Source: Pseudomonas tumuqii
GTDB taxonomy: Bacteria; Pseudomonadota; Gammaproteobacteria; Pseudomonadales; Pseudomonadaceae
Length of the DNA: 64,000 nt
NCBI RefSeq assembly: GCF_013184545.1
Contig: NZ_JAAOJA010000005.1
Span: 1 to 64,000, forward strand
Direction: 5' to 3'
Each line of letters starts with the position of its first letter. Within the stretch, counting starts at the first letter, position 1. The notes under the pieces are model-generated. The model made no database searches. It worked only from the letters and a program-made list of their open reading frames with translations, and was not told the DNA's origin. A program made the position numbers and the translations under genes. Of the stretch, positions 7,417 to 20,684 are shown one piece after another.

Positions 7417-8081
7417 TGGATTTCAGTGCAATCCTGCCGGCGCTGCCCGGCCTCTGGGACGGCATGCTGCTGACCCTGCAGTTGATGGTCATGGGCGTGC
7501 TCGGCGGCGTGATCCTGGGCACCGCCCTGGCCATGCTGCGCCTGTCGCACAACAAGTGGCTGGCCAACGCGGCCGCCACCTACGTCAACTACTTCCGCTC
7601 CATCCCGCTGCTGCTGGTGATCACCTGGTTCTACTTCGCGGTGCCGTTCATCCTGCGCTGGATCACCGGCGAGGACACGCCGATCGGCGCGTTCAGCTCC
7701 TGCCTGGTGGCGTTCATCATGTTCGAGGCGGCGTATTTCTGCGAGATCGTCCGCGCCGGCATCCAGGCCATCGCCAAGGGCCAGATGGGCGCCGCACAAG
7801 CGCTGGGGATGAACTACCCGCAGAGCATGCGCCTGATCATCCTGCCGCAGGCGTTCCGCAAGATGACCCCGTTGCTGCTGCAGCAAAGCATCATCCTGTT
7901 CCAGGACACCTCGCTGGTGTACACCGTCGGCCTGATGGACTTCCTCAACGCTTCGCGCTCGCGCGGCGACATCATCGGTCAGTCGCATGAGTTCCTGATC
8001 TTCGCCGGCCTGGTCTATTTCACTGTCAGCTTCGCCGCCTCGCTGCTGGTCAAGCATCTGCAAAGAAGGTTAGCCGTATGA
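7413..8081 (+). CDS. aatM: Glutamate/aspartate ABC transporter permease AatM
   Basis: The second permease subunit (222 residues, GltK/AatM type). It begins [17 protein letters not shown], overlapping the aatQ stop by four bases. It shows membrane helices and the EAA loop ([25 protein letters not shown]) followed by [20 protein letters not shown], both diagnostic of the family. A longer open frame beginning at 6963 merely runs through aatQ in another frame and is not used. The 3' end overlaps the ATPase gene start (ATGA), so the three genes are tightly coupled. Confidence 0.93.
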   Translation: MMDFSAILPALPGLWDGMLLTLQLMVMGVLGGVILGTALAMLRLSHNKWLANAAATYVNYFRSIPLLLVITWFYFAVPFILRWITGEDTPIGAFSSCLVAFIMFEAAYFCEIVRAGIQAIAKGQMGAAQALGMNYPQSMRLIILPQAFRKMTPLLLQQSIILFQDTSLVYTVGLMDFLNASRSRGDIIGQSHEFLIFAGLVYFTVSFAASLLVKHLQRRLAV

Positions 8082-8812
8082 TTTCGATCGATAACGTCAA
8101 CAAGTGGTACGCGGACTTCCAGGTGCTGACCAATTGCAGCACCGAGGTGAAGAAGGGCGAAGTGGTGGTGGTCTGTGGCCCGTCGGGCTCCGGCAAGTCG
8201 ACCCTGATCAAGTGCGTCAATGCGCTGGAGCCCTTCCAGCAGGGCGACATCGTGGTCGACGGCACCTCGGTCGCCGACAGCAAGACCAACCTGCCCAAGC
8301 TGCGTTCGCGGGTCGGCATGGTGTTCCAGCATTTCGAGCTGTTCCCGCACCTGTCGATCACCGAGAACCTGACCATCGCGCAGATCAAGGTGCTCGGCCG
8401 CAGCAAGGCCGAGGCGACCGAGAAAGGCCTCAAGCTGCTCGAACGGGTGGGCCTGCAGGATCATGCGCACAAGCACCCCGGCCAGCTCTCCGGCGGCCAG
8501 CAGCAACGGGTGGCGATTGCCCGCGCCCTGGCCATGGACCCGGTGGTGATGCTGTTCGACGAACCGACCTCGGCGCTCGACCCGGAGATGGTCAACGAGG
8601 TGCTCGACGTCATGGTGCAACTGGCCAACGAGGGCATGACCATGATGTGCGTGACCCACGAGATGGGCTTCGCGCGCAAGGTCGCCGACCGGGTGATCTT
8701 CATGGACGCCGGGCAGATCGTCGAAGACTGCCCCAAGGAGGAATTCTTCGGCGACGTCTCGGCCCGCTCGGAGCGCGCCCAGCAGTTTCTCGCCAAGATC
8801 CTCCAGCACTGA
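8078..8812 (+). CDS. aatP: Glutamate/aspartate ABC transporter ATP-binding protein AatP
   Basis: This is the cytoplasmic ATPase of the acidic amino acid importer (244 residues, GltL/GlnQ family). It contains Walker [10 protein letters not shown] (about residues 35-43), a Q-loop ([12 protein letters not shown]), the ABC signature [15 protein letters not shown], Walker [14 protein letters not shown] and the H-switch CVTHEM. It is the last gene of aatJQMP. A palindromic repeat begins three bases after its stop and separates it from aauS. Confidence 0.95.
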   Translation: MISIDNVNKWYADFQVLTNCSTEVKKGEVVVVCGPSGSGKSTLIKCVNALEPFQQGDIVVDGTSVADSKTNLPKLRSRVGMVFQHFELFPHLSITENLTIAQIKVLGRSKAEATEKGLKLLERVGLQDHAHKHPGQLSGGQQQRVAIARALAMDPVVMLFDEPTSALDPEMVNEVLDVMVQLANEGMTMMCVTHEMGFARKVADRVIFMDAGQIVEDCPKEEFFGDVSARSERAQQFLAKILQH

Positions 8813-8814
8813 CC

Positions 8815-8889
8815 CGTAGGGTGCGCGGGGCCGCCTAGGCCCTGCGCACCGAACGCCCGGCGCCATTGGTGCGCCCGGCGCACCCTACG
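8815..8889. repeat. TAGGGTGCGC-type palindrome (copy 2)
   Basis: An imperfect palindrome starting CGTAGGGTGCGCGGGG and ending GCGCACCCTACG, three bases after the aatP stop. Its left arm closely resembles that of 5153-5226. It may end or attenuate the aat transcript before aauS. Confidence 0.6.
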
Positions 8890-8926
8890 CGGCAACCGCT
8901 CGCCCTGCGCAACTGGCCAGCTCTGG

Positions 8927-10847
8927 ATGACTGTGATGCAATGCTCTCCCGCCCGCCTTCGCGCCGTGCCGCCAGCCCTGACCGTGAAACCACGCCTCGT
9001 TCGACACCTGTTGCTGACCGTGCTGATGCTCGTGCTGATGCTTGGCTGCGGCTATGCGGGTTATCACCTCAGCAAGGCATTCGGCATCCGCGCCCTGGCC
9101 GAGAACGGCGAGCGGCAACTCGAACTCAACGCCCGCGCGGTGGAAAGCGAGATCACCAAATACACCTACCTGCCCAGCCTGCTGGAGCTGAATGACGACG
9201 TCCGCCGCCTGCTGCAGACGCCCAGCGCCTACCGCCGGCAGCGGGTCAACGATTACCTCGAGGGCCTCAACGGACGCAGCGGCAGCCTGGCCACCTACGT
9301 GCTGGACACATCCGGGCGGGTACTGGCCACCAGCAATTGGCGCGAGCCGAGCAGCTTTCTCGGTGAAGACCTGTCGTTCCGCGCCTATTTCCAGGATGCC
9401 GTGCAAGGCAAGCCCGGGCGCTTCTACGGTATCGGCAGCACCACCGGCGAACCCGGCTACTACCTGGCCCATGGCCTGAAAAGCAACGGGCGGATCATCG
9501 GCGTGGCGGTGGTTAAGGTGCGCCTCGATAGCCTCGAGCAACGCTGGCAGCGGGCGCGGCTGGAGGCCTACGTCAGCGACGAGAACGGCATCATCATCCT
9601 CTCCAGCGACCCGGCGCGGCGCCTCAAGGCGGTCCATCCGCTGGGGCCGAACACCCGCGAACGCCTGGCGCGCAGCCTGCAGTATCACTGGTGGGCGCTG
9701 GAGGAGTTGCAGCCCTTGGCGCGCCGGGCCCTGGGCGACGGCATCGAGCAGGTCAGCTTTGCCGCCACCCGGGCCGCCGGACAGGCGCCCGAAGCGATCG
9801 ACTACCTGGCGCAGACCCGCCCGCTGGACGACACGCCCTGGCACCTGACCCTGCTCACCCCGCTGCAAGACCAGCACCGCGCCGCGATGAGTCACGCCAT
9901 CCTCGCCGCCGTTGCCTTGGCCCTGCTGGCCTTTCTGCTGATCGCCTGGAACGAGCGGCGCAAGGTGATCGCCACCCGCCTGGCCGCCCGTGAAGCGCTG
10001 GAACAGGCCAACAACGAATTGGAGCGCAAGATCACCGAACGCACCGCCGACCTGCAGGCCAGCAACCAGCGCCTGCAGGCGGAAGTGCGCGAGCGCCAGC
10101 AGGCCGAAACCACCCTGCGCCAGGCCCAGGACGAACTGGTCCAGGCCGGCAAGCTGGCGGTGATCGGGCAGATGTCGACCAGCATCGCCCACGAACTCAA
10201 CCAACCGCTGGCGGCCCTGCGCACCTTGTCCGGCAATACCGTGCGCTTCCTCCAGCGCGGCGCGCTCGACGTCGCCAGCAGCAACCTGCAGACCATCAAC
10301 GAGCTGGTCGATCGCATGGGCAAGATCACCGGCAGCCTGCGTGCCTTCGCCCGCCGTTCCGACGCCGGTGGCGAGGCCAGCCTGAACCAGGCGGTGGACG
10401 CCGCCCTGCTGCTGTTGCAGCCGCGCCAGGGCCAGCGGGCCCTGCAGATTCACCGCGACTATCTACACGAGCAGGCCGACACCCGCCTGGCCATCGACCA
10501 GATCCGCCTGGAGCAGATTCTGGTCAACCTGATCGCCAACGCCCTCGACGCCATGGGTGAGCAGGAGGATCGCCAGCTCTGGCTCAGCGGCCGCGACGAG
10601 GGCGCGCGCTACCTGCTCACCGTGCGCGACAACGGTCCGGGCATCGCGCCGGACGCGCGGGTGCACCTGTTCGAACCCTTCTTCACCACCAAGCCCGGCG
10701 AAAAAGGCCTGGGCCTCGGCCTGACCCTGTCCGCCAGCCTGGCCGCGGCCGCCTCCGGTAGCCTGACCGTGCAGCACCCGGAGAGCGGCGGCACCGCCTT
10801 CGAGCTGAGCCTGCCCAAACCCGCCCCCCACCGCGAGACCAGTGCCC

Positions 10848-10855
<8 letters not shown>
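8927..10855 (+). CDS. aauS: Acidic amino acid sensor histidine kinase AauS (DctB-type)
   Basis: A 642-residue membrane sensor kinase of the DctB group. It shows a first membrane helix (about residues 27-50), a long periplasmic sensing region (about 50-320, Cache-like), a second helix (ILAAVALALLAFLLIAW, about 325-345), a coiled-coil linker with Gln/Glu-rich repeats, the H-box SIAHELNQPLAALR with the phosphoacceptor His422, and ATPase boxes (QILVNLIANALDAM, DNGPGIAP, GLGLGLTL). It likely senses periplasmic Glu/Asp and phosphorylates AauR. The last bases overlap aauR by eight. Assignment rests on family and on the adjacent aat operon. Confidence 0.88.
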
Positions 10856-12173
<1,318 letters not shown>

Positions 12174-12231
12174 CCTGCCACGGTATGCTTTTTGCGTTGT
12201 GCCACCGACCTGAACCACGCGGACGCCGTCG

Positions 12232-13224
12232 ATGTTGCATGCCCACCTGACCACCCTGCATGTGGTTGCACAGATTCTCGAGCTGTTCACCGAACGGCCC
12301 GAGCTGAGCGAAGCGCTGCTCGCCGGCAGCGGCATCGCCCCGGCCGACCTGCAGGGCGGCGACAGCCGCATCACCCGCACCCAGGAACTGCAGGTATGCA
12401 CCAACGCCCTGGCCCTGCGTGCCGACCTCGGCCTGGAACTGGGCCGGCGCCTGCATGTGTCGTCCTATGGCCTGCTCGGTTACGCCGCGCTGTCGAGTGC
12501 CACCTTTGGTGACGCCTGGCGCCTGCTGCTGCAGTACCCGGCCCTGCTCGGCACCTACTTCAAGCTGGACCTGAGCGTCGAAGGCGAGCTGGCCTGGATC
12601 AGCGCCGCCGAGTACCGGGATGCACCGGCGCTGGAGCGGTTCAATGTGGAGATGTGCCTGGCCTCGCTCAGGCTGATCGGCGACGACTTGCTCGGCCAGC
12701 CACTGCCATTGGCCGCCGCGCAGTTCGGCCATGCCCAACCGGCCTACGTCGAGCACTACGCGGCCAGCTTCGCCTGTGCGCTGCAATTCGGCGCCGCGCG
12801 CAATGCCTTCGCCTTCCCCGCCGAGTGGCTGCAGCGGCGCCTGCCGCTGGCCGACCCGGTCACCCATCAGGAAATGCTCGCCCGCTGCCGCAAGCAGAAC
12901 AGCGAGTTCACCACCCGCCAGGCCTGGCTGCAGCGCGTGCGCGCGGAGCTGGCCAGCCACCTGGCCGAGCCGCCGGGGCTGGAGGCGCTGGCGCAACAGA
13001 TGCACTGCTCGCCACGCTCCCTGCGCCGCCACCTGCAGGAACTGGGCACGCACTACCAGGAACTGCTCGACGAGCTGCGCTTCGAACGGGCCAAGACCCT
13101 GCTCAGCCAGGAGGACTGGCCGATCTGCCGCATCGCAGAGGAACTCGGCTTCAGCGAAAGCGCCAGCTTCCGCCATGCCTTCCAGCGCTGGAGCGGGGTG
13201 GCGCCGAGCCGCTTTCGCGCCTGA
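12232..13224 (+). CDS. AraC-family transcriptional regulator
   Basis: A 330-residue regulator with an arabinose-binding-like ligand domain (about residues 20-200, containing SSYGLLGYAALSSATFGDA) and two C-terminal AraC helix-turn-helix motifs (GLEALAQQMHCSPRSLRRHL and CRIAEELGFSESASFRHAFQRW). This is the layout of OruR/ArgR-like pseudomonad regulators that respond to amino acid-derived ligands. It lies between aauR and the acetylpolyamine amidohydrolase gene, so either is a possible target. The inducer cannot be read from the sequence. Confidence 0.85.
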   Translation: MLHAHLTTLHVVAQILELFTERPELSEALLAGSGIAPADLQGGDSRITRTQELQVCTNALALRADLGLELGRRLHVSSYGLLGYAALSSATFGDAWRLLLQYPALLGTYFKLDLSVEGELAWISAAEYRDAPALERFNVEMCLASLRLIGDDLLGQPLPLAAAQFGHAQPAYVEHYAASFACALQFGAARNAFAFPAEWLQRRLPLADPVTHQEMLARCRKQNSEFTTRQAWLQRVRAELASHLAEPPGLEALAQQMHCSPRSLRRHLQELGTHYQELLDELRFERAKTLLSQEDWPICRIAEELGFSESASFRHAFQRWSGVAPSRFRA

Positions 13225-13244
13225 TGCCCAGCCTAACGCTTTGG

Positions 13245-13304
13245 TAGGAGCCAGCTTGCTGGCGATGGCTTTTGCTTGATTGATCGCCAGCAAGCTGGCT
13301 CCTA
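13245..13304. repeat. REP-type inverted pair (TAGGAGCCAGCTTGCTGGCGAT)
   Basis: Two copies of a palindromic REP unit in opposite orientation (left arm starting TAGGAGCCAGCTTGCTGG, right arm ending CCAGCAAGCTGGCTCCTA) form a BIME-like pair after the AraC gene. A single related unit occurs at about 28008-28030. Confidence 0.7.
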
Positions 13305-13444
13305 CAGGGTGCTTGCATTCCAGCACCGCGCGACCATGCAATTTGGCCACTTCGATCCCCTATTGGCCGTTGCCAGCGTTCTCCCGCCGGCCGGTGCGGC
13401 GAACAATGACTCCCACAACAAGACACCTGGGAGTTCACCCATAC

Positions 13445-14474
<1,030 letters not shown>

Positions 14475-14479
<5 letters not shown>

Positions 14480-14547
14480 GGTGGATGACGCTCTTTTCAT
14501 CCACCGGGACCACCCTGGTGGATGGATAAAGCGTCATCCACCCTACG
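14475..14547. repeat. TAGGGTGGATGACGC-type palindrome (copy 1)
   Basis: An imperfect palindrome with long arms (CGTAGGGTGGATGACGCT ... AGCGTCATCCACCCTACG). Its TAG provides the stop codon of the deacetylase gene. Close copies lie at 16715-16791 and 24690-24762. Confidence 0.75.
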
Positions 14548-14595
14548 CGAACCCCGCGCTCCCGGGCGCAGCGACTGAATTACAACAAGATTGGA

Positions 14596-15720
14596 GTGAC
14601 CTCGAGGAACAGACTCACCCAGCTATTCGGCGCACCCCTGCTCGCTGCCGCCTTCTGCGCCGCGAGCCTGCCAGCCGCGGTGGCCCAGACCGAGCAGCGC
14701 CAGCTGCGGGCGTACAACTGGGCCGACTATATGCTCCCCTCGGTGCCCAAGGAGTTTCAGGCCAAGAGCGGCATCCAGCTGACCTGGGACGTGTTCGATA
14801 CCAACGAATCCCTGGAAGCCAAGCTGCTCACCGGCAACTCCGGCTATGACCTGGTGGTGCCGAGCAACACCTTCCTCGACACCCAGATCAAGGCCGGGGT
14901 GTTCCAGAAGCTGGACAAGAGCAAGCTGCCCAACTGGCAGCACCTGGACCCCGGCCTGCTCGCACTGATGACCGCCAACGATCCCGGCAACCAGTACGCG
15001 GTGCCCTACATGTACGGCACCGTGCTGATCGGCTTCAACCCGGACAAGGTCAAGGCGGTACTCGGGGCCGATGCGCCGGTGGACAGCTGGGACCTGATCT
15101 TCAAGGAAGAGAACATCAGCAAGCTCAAGCAGTGCGGCGTGGCCATGCTCGACTCGCCCGGCGACATCCTGCCCATCGCCCTGCACCATCTGGGCCTGGA
15201 CCCCAACAGCAGCAGTCCGGCGGACTACGACAAGGCCACCGAACTGATGCTGAAGATCCGCCCCTATGTCGCCTACTTCCACTCGGCCAAGTACATGACC
15301 GATATCGCCAACGGCGACATCTGCGTGGCCATCGGCTACTCCGGCAGCTTCTACCAGTTCGCCAACCGCGCCAAGGAAGCCGGCAACGGCGTGGTGGTCG
15401 ACTGGCGTCTGCCCAAGGAGGGTGCGCCGCTGTGGTACGACTCCTTCGTCATCCCGAAAAGCGCGAAGAACGTCGCCGAGGCCCACGCCTTCCTCGACAA
15501 CCTGTTGCGCCCCGAAGTGGTCGCGCCGATCAGCGATTTCCTCGGCTACCCCAACCCGAACAAGGACGCGATGCCGTTGGTGGGCGCGGAGATCCGCGAC
15601 AACCCCGACCTGACCCCGACCGCCGCGGCGCAGAAGTCGCTGTACGTGCTGCAACCGCTGCCGCAGCGGGCCGAGCGCACCCGCACCCGGGCCTGGACCA
15701 GGATCAAGTCGGGCACCTGA
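14596..15720 (+). CDS. Polyamine ABC transporter periplasmic binding protein
   Basis: A 374-residue PotF/SpuD-family solute-binding protein. An N-terminal signal peptide ends near LPAAVAQ. The mature part has RAYNWADYM, LLTGNSGYDLVVPSN and the aromatic-rich pocket segments typical of putrescine/spermidine receptors (ICVAIGYSGSFYQFANRA, PKEGAPLWYDSFVIPK). The start is a GTG at 14596 with a poor ribosome site, so the exact start is uncertain, but no better one precedes the signal peptide. It follows the acetylpolyamine deacetylase gene. No permease or ATPase gene is adjacent, so it must use a transporter encoded elsewhere. Confidence 0.88.
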   Translation: MTSRNRLTQLFGAPLLAAAFCAASLPAAVAQTEQRQLRAYNWADYMLPSVPKEFQAKSGIQLTWDVFDTNESLEAKLLTGNSGYDLVVPSNTFLDTQIKAGVFQKLDKSKLPNWQHLDPGLLALMTANDPGNQYAVPYMYGTVLIGFNPDKVKAVLGADAPVDSWDLIFKEENISKLKQCGVAMLDSPGDILPIALHHLGLDPNSSSPADYDKATELMLKIRPYVAYFHSAKYMTDIANGDICVAIGYSGSFYQFANRAKEAGNGVVVDWRLPKEGAPLWYDSFVIPKSAKNVAEAHAFLDNLLRPEVVAPISDFLGYPNPNKDAMPLVGAEIRDNPDLTPTAAAQKSLYVLQPLPQRAERTRTRAWTRIKSGT

Positions 15721-15759
15721 GGCAACGCCGAAAGCCTGCTCCTACAAAAGCGTTCAGGC

Positions 15760-16665
15760 TCAACGCCCGACCTCGCCGCTTTCCAGCTTGCGCCAGAGCA
15801 GCCGCACCGAGGCCTTGCGCACCAGGGCGCAGCGGTGCAGGCGGATTTCCAGCGGCACTTGCCACTGTTCGTCGCCGCACACCACCAGCTCGCCACGGGC
15901 CAGTTCGGCGGTGACCGACAGGCGCGGCACCCAGGCCACGCCCATGCCCTGCAGGGCCATGCTTTTCAGGCTGTCGGCCATCGCCGTTTCGTACACCGTG
16001 GTCGAACGCAGCGCGCGCTGACGCAGCAGCAGGTTGACCGAGCGGCCGAGAAAGGCGCCGGCGGTGTAGGCCAGCAACGGCACGCTCTGGCCGCTGTCGA
16101 GGTCGAACAGCGGCTGGCCGTCATCGCCCACCCCGCACACCGGCAGCATCGAGGTCACGCCCAGGTGCAGCGAGGGGAAGATTTCCGGGTCCATCTGCAG
16201 CGCGGCATCCGGGTCGTAATAGGCGAGGATCAGGTCGCAGCCGCCTTCGCGCAGCGAGTGCACCGCCTCGCCGACGTTGGTCGCCACCAGGCGGGTGTTC
16301 AACGGCAGGCCTTCACGGCGCAGGCGGGCGATCCATTCGGGGAAGAAGCCCAGGGTCAGCGAATGCGCGGCGGCGATCTGCAACACCTCGCCCTGCTTGC
16401 CTTCGAGGTTGTGCAGGTGGCGCACCACCTCGCCCAGCTGCTCGACCAGGCTGCGCGCGGTGACCAGAAACAGCTGGCCGGACTCGGTCAGCTCGACCGG
16501 CGTACAGGCGCGGTTGACCAGGGTCAGGCCGAGCATGTTCTCCAGGCTGCGGATCCGCCGACTGAAGGCCGGCTGGGTGACGAAGCGCTTCTGCGCAGCC
16601 TGGGAAAAGCTGCGGGTGGCGGCCAGGGCGACAAAGTCTTCCAGCCATTTGGTTTCCAGATTCAT
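15760..16665 (-). CDS. LysR-family regulator (HypT/YjiE-like), divergent from aspA
   Basis: A 301-residue LTTR. The N-terminal winged helix (LEDFVALAATRSFSQAAQKRFVTQPAFSRRIRSLE) is followed by an effector domain. It resembles the YjiE/HypT group in its ETKWL start, AAAHSLTLGF and MALQGMGVAWVP segments, but the redox role of HypT is not implied. It is transcribed divergently from aspA across a 275-base region, as in P. aeruginosa where a LysR gene precedes aspA. Regulation of aspA is a reasonable inference. Confidence 0.85.
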   Translation of the reverse strand: MNLETKWLEDFVALAATRSFSQAAQKRFVTQPAFSRRIRSLENMLGLTLVNRACTPVELTESGQLFLVTARSLVEQLGEVVRHLHNLEGKQGEVLQIAAAHSLTLGFFPEWIARLRREGLPLNTRLVATNVGEAVHSLREGGCDLILAYYDPDAALQMDPEIFPSLHLGVTSMLPVCGVGDDGQPLFDLDSGQSVPLLAYTAGAFLGRSVNLLLRQRALRSTTVYETAMADSLKSMALQGMGVAWVPRLSVTAELARGELVVCGDEQWQVPLEIRLHRCALVRKASVRLLWRKLESGEVGR

Positions 16666-16714
16666 GGGTCGTTCCTTGCGATTTCGCTGCTTTGCATCCA
16701 GGGCACCTCAACTG

Positions 16715-16791
16715 CGTAGGGTGGATGACGCTCTTTTCATCCACCGTCCACCCCGGCCATGGTGGATGGATAAAGCGTCATCCACCCTACG
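16715..16791. repeat. TAGGGTGGATGACGC-type palindrome (copy 2)
   Basis: The second close copy, in the gap between the LysR gene and aspA. Unlike the other two copies it is not at a gene end. It lies in the divergent promoter region, about 50 bases before the LysR start. Confidence 0.7.
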
Positions 16792-16940
16792 TCTACGCTC
16801 GCCGACAATCCGGCGTCACGCCGACATTATGCCGATTATGCATACCCCAGCGCTTAACAGCATTGGCCAGTTTACGGCCGCAGCCCTTAGTCTACGGGAC
16901 ATCGCGGCGCTAGCCGTATTCCCTGGAGATATCTCCCATC

Positions 16941-18365
<1,425 letters not shown>

Positions 18366-18391
18366 CCCCCGGCGCGCCCCGCGCCTGAAGC

Positions 18392-18413
18392 GGCGCTCGG
18401 TTCGCCGAGCGCC
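18392..18413 (+). terminator. Strong stem-loop between aspA and the symporter gene
   Basis: GGCGCTCGG (18392-18400) pairs perfectly with CCGAGCGCC (18405-18413) around a TTCG tetraloop. No T-run follows, so it is more likely a stability or attenuation hairpin than a full terminator. Confidence 0.55.
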
Positions 18414-18469
18414 ACCCGGCCAGACCGCGCAGACGGTCAGCCCAATAACAACAACAGACGGTAGAACGC

Positions 18470-19729
18470 ATGAACCCGAGCACGACCCTCACCTCCCCAT
18501 GGCGCCTCTGGGGGCGCCTGCCTCTCTGGCAGCAAATCCTCATCGGCCTGACCCTCGGCGTTGCCACCGGCATCGCGTTCAAGCAAGACGCCCTGATCCT
18601 GGCACCGCTCGGCGCGCTGTTCCTTAACGCGATCAAGATGCTCATCGTGCCGCTGGTGTTCGTCTCCCTGGTGGCCGGCATCACCTCCATGCAGGACAGC
18701 GCCAAGCTGGGCCGCATCAGCGTCAAGACCATCGCCATCTACCTGGTCACCACCGCCTTCGCGGTGAGCATCGGCCTGCTCTTTGGCACGCTATTTACCC
18801 CCGGCGAGGGCATGCACATGGTCGCCAGCGCTGGCAGCGAGGCCAAGCAGGCGCCTTCGCTGGTGAGCATTCTGGTCGGCCTGGTGCCGAGCAACCCGGT
18901 CACCGCCTTCGCCGAAGGCAACATCCTGCAGATCATCGTGTTCGCCATCGCCCTGGGCGTGAGCATGAACCTGATCGGCGACAAGGCCGCGCCGGCGATC
19001 AAGCTGTTCGACAGCCTGGCCGAGACCTTCTACAAGCTCACCGACCTGATCATGCGCTGCGCCCCCTACGGCGTGTTCGCCCTGATCGCCGGGGTGGTTG
19101 GCAGCCACGGCGCCGAGGTACTGCTGCCGCTGGCCGGAGTCATCGGGGTGATCTACCTGGCCAGCCTGGCCCATGTGCTGCTGGTCTACGGCGGCCTGCT
19201 CGGCCTGTTCGCGCGGCTCAGCCCGCTGCGCTTCTTCCAGGGCGTCGCCCCGGCACTGGCGGTGGCCTTCAGCACCTCGAGCAGCGCCGGCACCCTGCCG
19301 GTGTCGATCGAATGCGCGCGCAAGAACCTCGGCGTGTCCGAGGGCGTGGCCGGTTTCGTGCTGCCGGTCGGCGCCACCATCAACATGGACGGCACCGCCA
19401 TCTACCAGGGCGTACTGGCGTTGTTCATCGCCCAGGCCTTCGGCGTCGACCTGAACGCCGGCCAGTACCTGATGATCATCCTCACCGCCACCCTGGCCTC
19501 GATCGGCACCGCCGGCATCCCGGGCGCCGGGCTGATCATGCTCGGCCTGGTGCTGACCTCGGTCGGCCTGCCGCTGGAAGGCGTGGCACTGATTGCCGGC
19601 ATCGACCGCATCCTCGACATGGCGCGCACCACGGTCAACGTCGCCGGCGACCTGATGACCACCACCCTGGTCGGCCACAGCGAAAACGAGCTGGACCGCG
19701 AGATCTACAACAGCTCGAACAAGGAATAA
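18470..19729 (+). CDS. Glutamate/aspartate:cation symporter (DAACS family)
   Basis: A 419-residue inner-membrane symporter. Family signatures are the serine-rich SSSAGTLPVS re-entrant loop, the TINMDGTAIYQG motif on TM7, and GIPGAGLIML. The TM8 segment GIDRILDMARTTVNVAGD keeps the Asp that binds the substrate amino group and the Arg that binds the side-chain carboxylate in archaeal GltPh. I therefore infer acidic amino acid rather than plain dicarboxylate (DctA) transport. It lies about 100 bases after aspA in the same direction and probably brings in the aspartase substrate. Confidence 0.9.
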   Translation: MNPSTTLTSPWRLWGRLPLWQQILIGLTLGVATGIAFKQDALILAPLGALFLNAIKMLIVPLVFVSLVAGITSMQDSAKLGRISVKTIAIYLVTTAFAVSIGLLFGTLFTPGEGMHMVASAGSEAKQAPSLVSILVGLVPSNPVTAFAEGNILQIIVFAIALGVSMNLIGDKAAPAIKLFDSLAETFYKLTDLIMRCAPYGVFALIAGVVGSHGAEVLLPLAGVIGVIYLASLAHVLLVYGGLLGLFARLSPLRFFQGVAPALAVAFSTSSSAGTLPVSIECARKNLGVSEGVAGFVLPVGATINMDGTAIYQGVLALFIAQAFGVDLNAGQYLMIILTATLASIGTAGIPGAGLIMLGLVLTSVGLPLEGVALIAGIDRILDMARTTVNVAGDLMTTTLVGHSENELDREIYNSSNKE

Positions 19730-19834
19730 GCCGACGCCCTGGCCGATGGTCGCCAGACTGCCGGCCGAGCCACCGCCACATCGTTGACTCAGCGCCGCCG
19801 GGGTTTGCGCCCCGCCGCCATCTGTTGCGAACAC

Positions 19835-19878
19835 CGCCCCGCCCGGACAGCCGTCAGGCGCGGGGCGCTCGCTTTTAG
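19835..19878 (+). terminator. Possible intrinsic terminator after the symporter gene
   Basis: CGCCCCGC (19835-19842) pairs perfectly with GCGGGGCG (19860-19867), followed by CTCGCTTTT. The stem is strong but the T-run short, and it sits immediately before the next gene's ribosome site. Confidence 0.5.
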
Positions 19879-19890
19879 GAGTGATCGACC

Positions 19891-20646
19891 ATGCGCCGTT
19901 ATGTCCCGCTGTCCCTGTTGCTTGGCCTGCTGTTCAGCTCCTGCGTCCACGCCGAGTTGCCGCCGGATTACAAGGTGGTGCTGCTCACCGAGAATTTTCC
20001 GCCCTTCAACATGGCGGCGAACAACAAGAACTTCGCCCGCGACCCGAATATCCAGGGTCTCAGCGCCGATATCGTGCGCGAGATGTTCAAACGCGCCGGT
20101 ATTGCCTACAACCTGACCCTGCGCTTCCCCTGGGCGCGGATCTATCAACAGACCCTGGAAACGCCCAATCACGGGCTGTTTTCCACCTCGCAGAGCGAGG
20201 CGCGGCGGCCACTGTTCAAATGGGTCGGGCCGATCGCCCAGTATGAAAGCGTGCTGGTGGCCGCCACTGATCAGGCCCGGCGTCTGGACAACCTGGAACA
20301 GGCCAAGGCCTACCGCATCGGCTCCTACCAGAGCAGTGCGGTCAGCCAGTACCTGGAGCGCGCCGGCATCCAGCCGGTCAACTCGCTGCGTGACCAGGAA
20401 AATCTGCGCAAGCTGCAACGCGGGCAGATCGATTACTGGGCCACGTCCGACCCGGTCTGGCGCTTCTATGCCAGGGAGCAGGGGGTCAGCGGCCTCGGCA
20501 ACGCCCTGAGCTTTCACACCTCGCAGCTCTACCTGGCACTCAACAAAGACACCCCGGATGAAGTGATCGAGCGCCTGCAAACAGCGCTCGAGCAGATGCG
20601 CAGCGAAGGCTATGGCAGCTGTGCGAAAAACCCGGAATTGTGCTGA
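19891..20646 (+). CDS. Periplasmic substrate-binding protein, family 3 (orphan)
   Basis: A 251-residue exported protein with a signal peptide (to about residue 22, SSCVHA) and a polar amino acid-type binding fold (VVLLTENFPPFN at the mature N-terminus, GLSADIVREMFKRAGI, FSTSQSEARR). The Cys in the signal region is not in a convincing lipobox. Such stand-alone family 3 proteins in Pseudomonas are widespread and often uncharacterised. No permease or ATPase is adjacent. GGAG precedes the ATG. The ligand is unknown. Confidence 0.8.
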   Translation: MRRYVPLSLLLGLLFSSCVHAELPPDYKVVLLTENFPPFNMAANNKNFARDPNIQGLSADIVREMFKRAGIAYNLTLRFPWARIYQQTLETPNHGLFSTSQSEARRPLFKWVGPIAQYESVLVAATDQARRLDNLEQAKAYRIGSYQSSAVSQYLERAGIQPVNSLRDQENLRKLQRGQIDYWATSDPVWRFYAREQGVSGLGNALSFHTSQLYLALNKDTPDEVIERLQTALEQMRSEGYGSCAKNPELC

Positions 20647-20684
20647 ACGCGATGAGCTACCGAGCACGCCTGCCGGGCCGACGG

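Noticed and set aside
18470..19729. DctA-type C4-dicarboxylate transporter
   Set aside because: The TM8 motif keeps the Asp and Arg that bind the amino group and side-chain carboxylate of acidic amino acids, so Glu/Asp transport is favoured.
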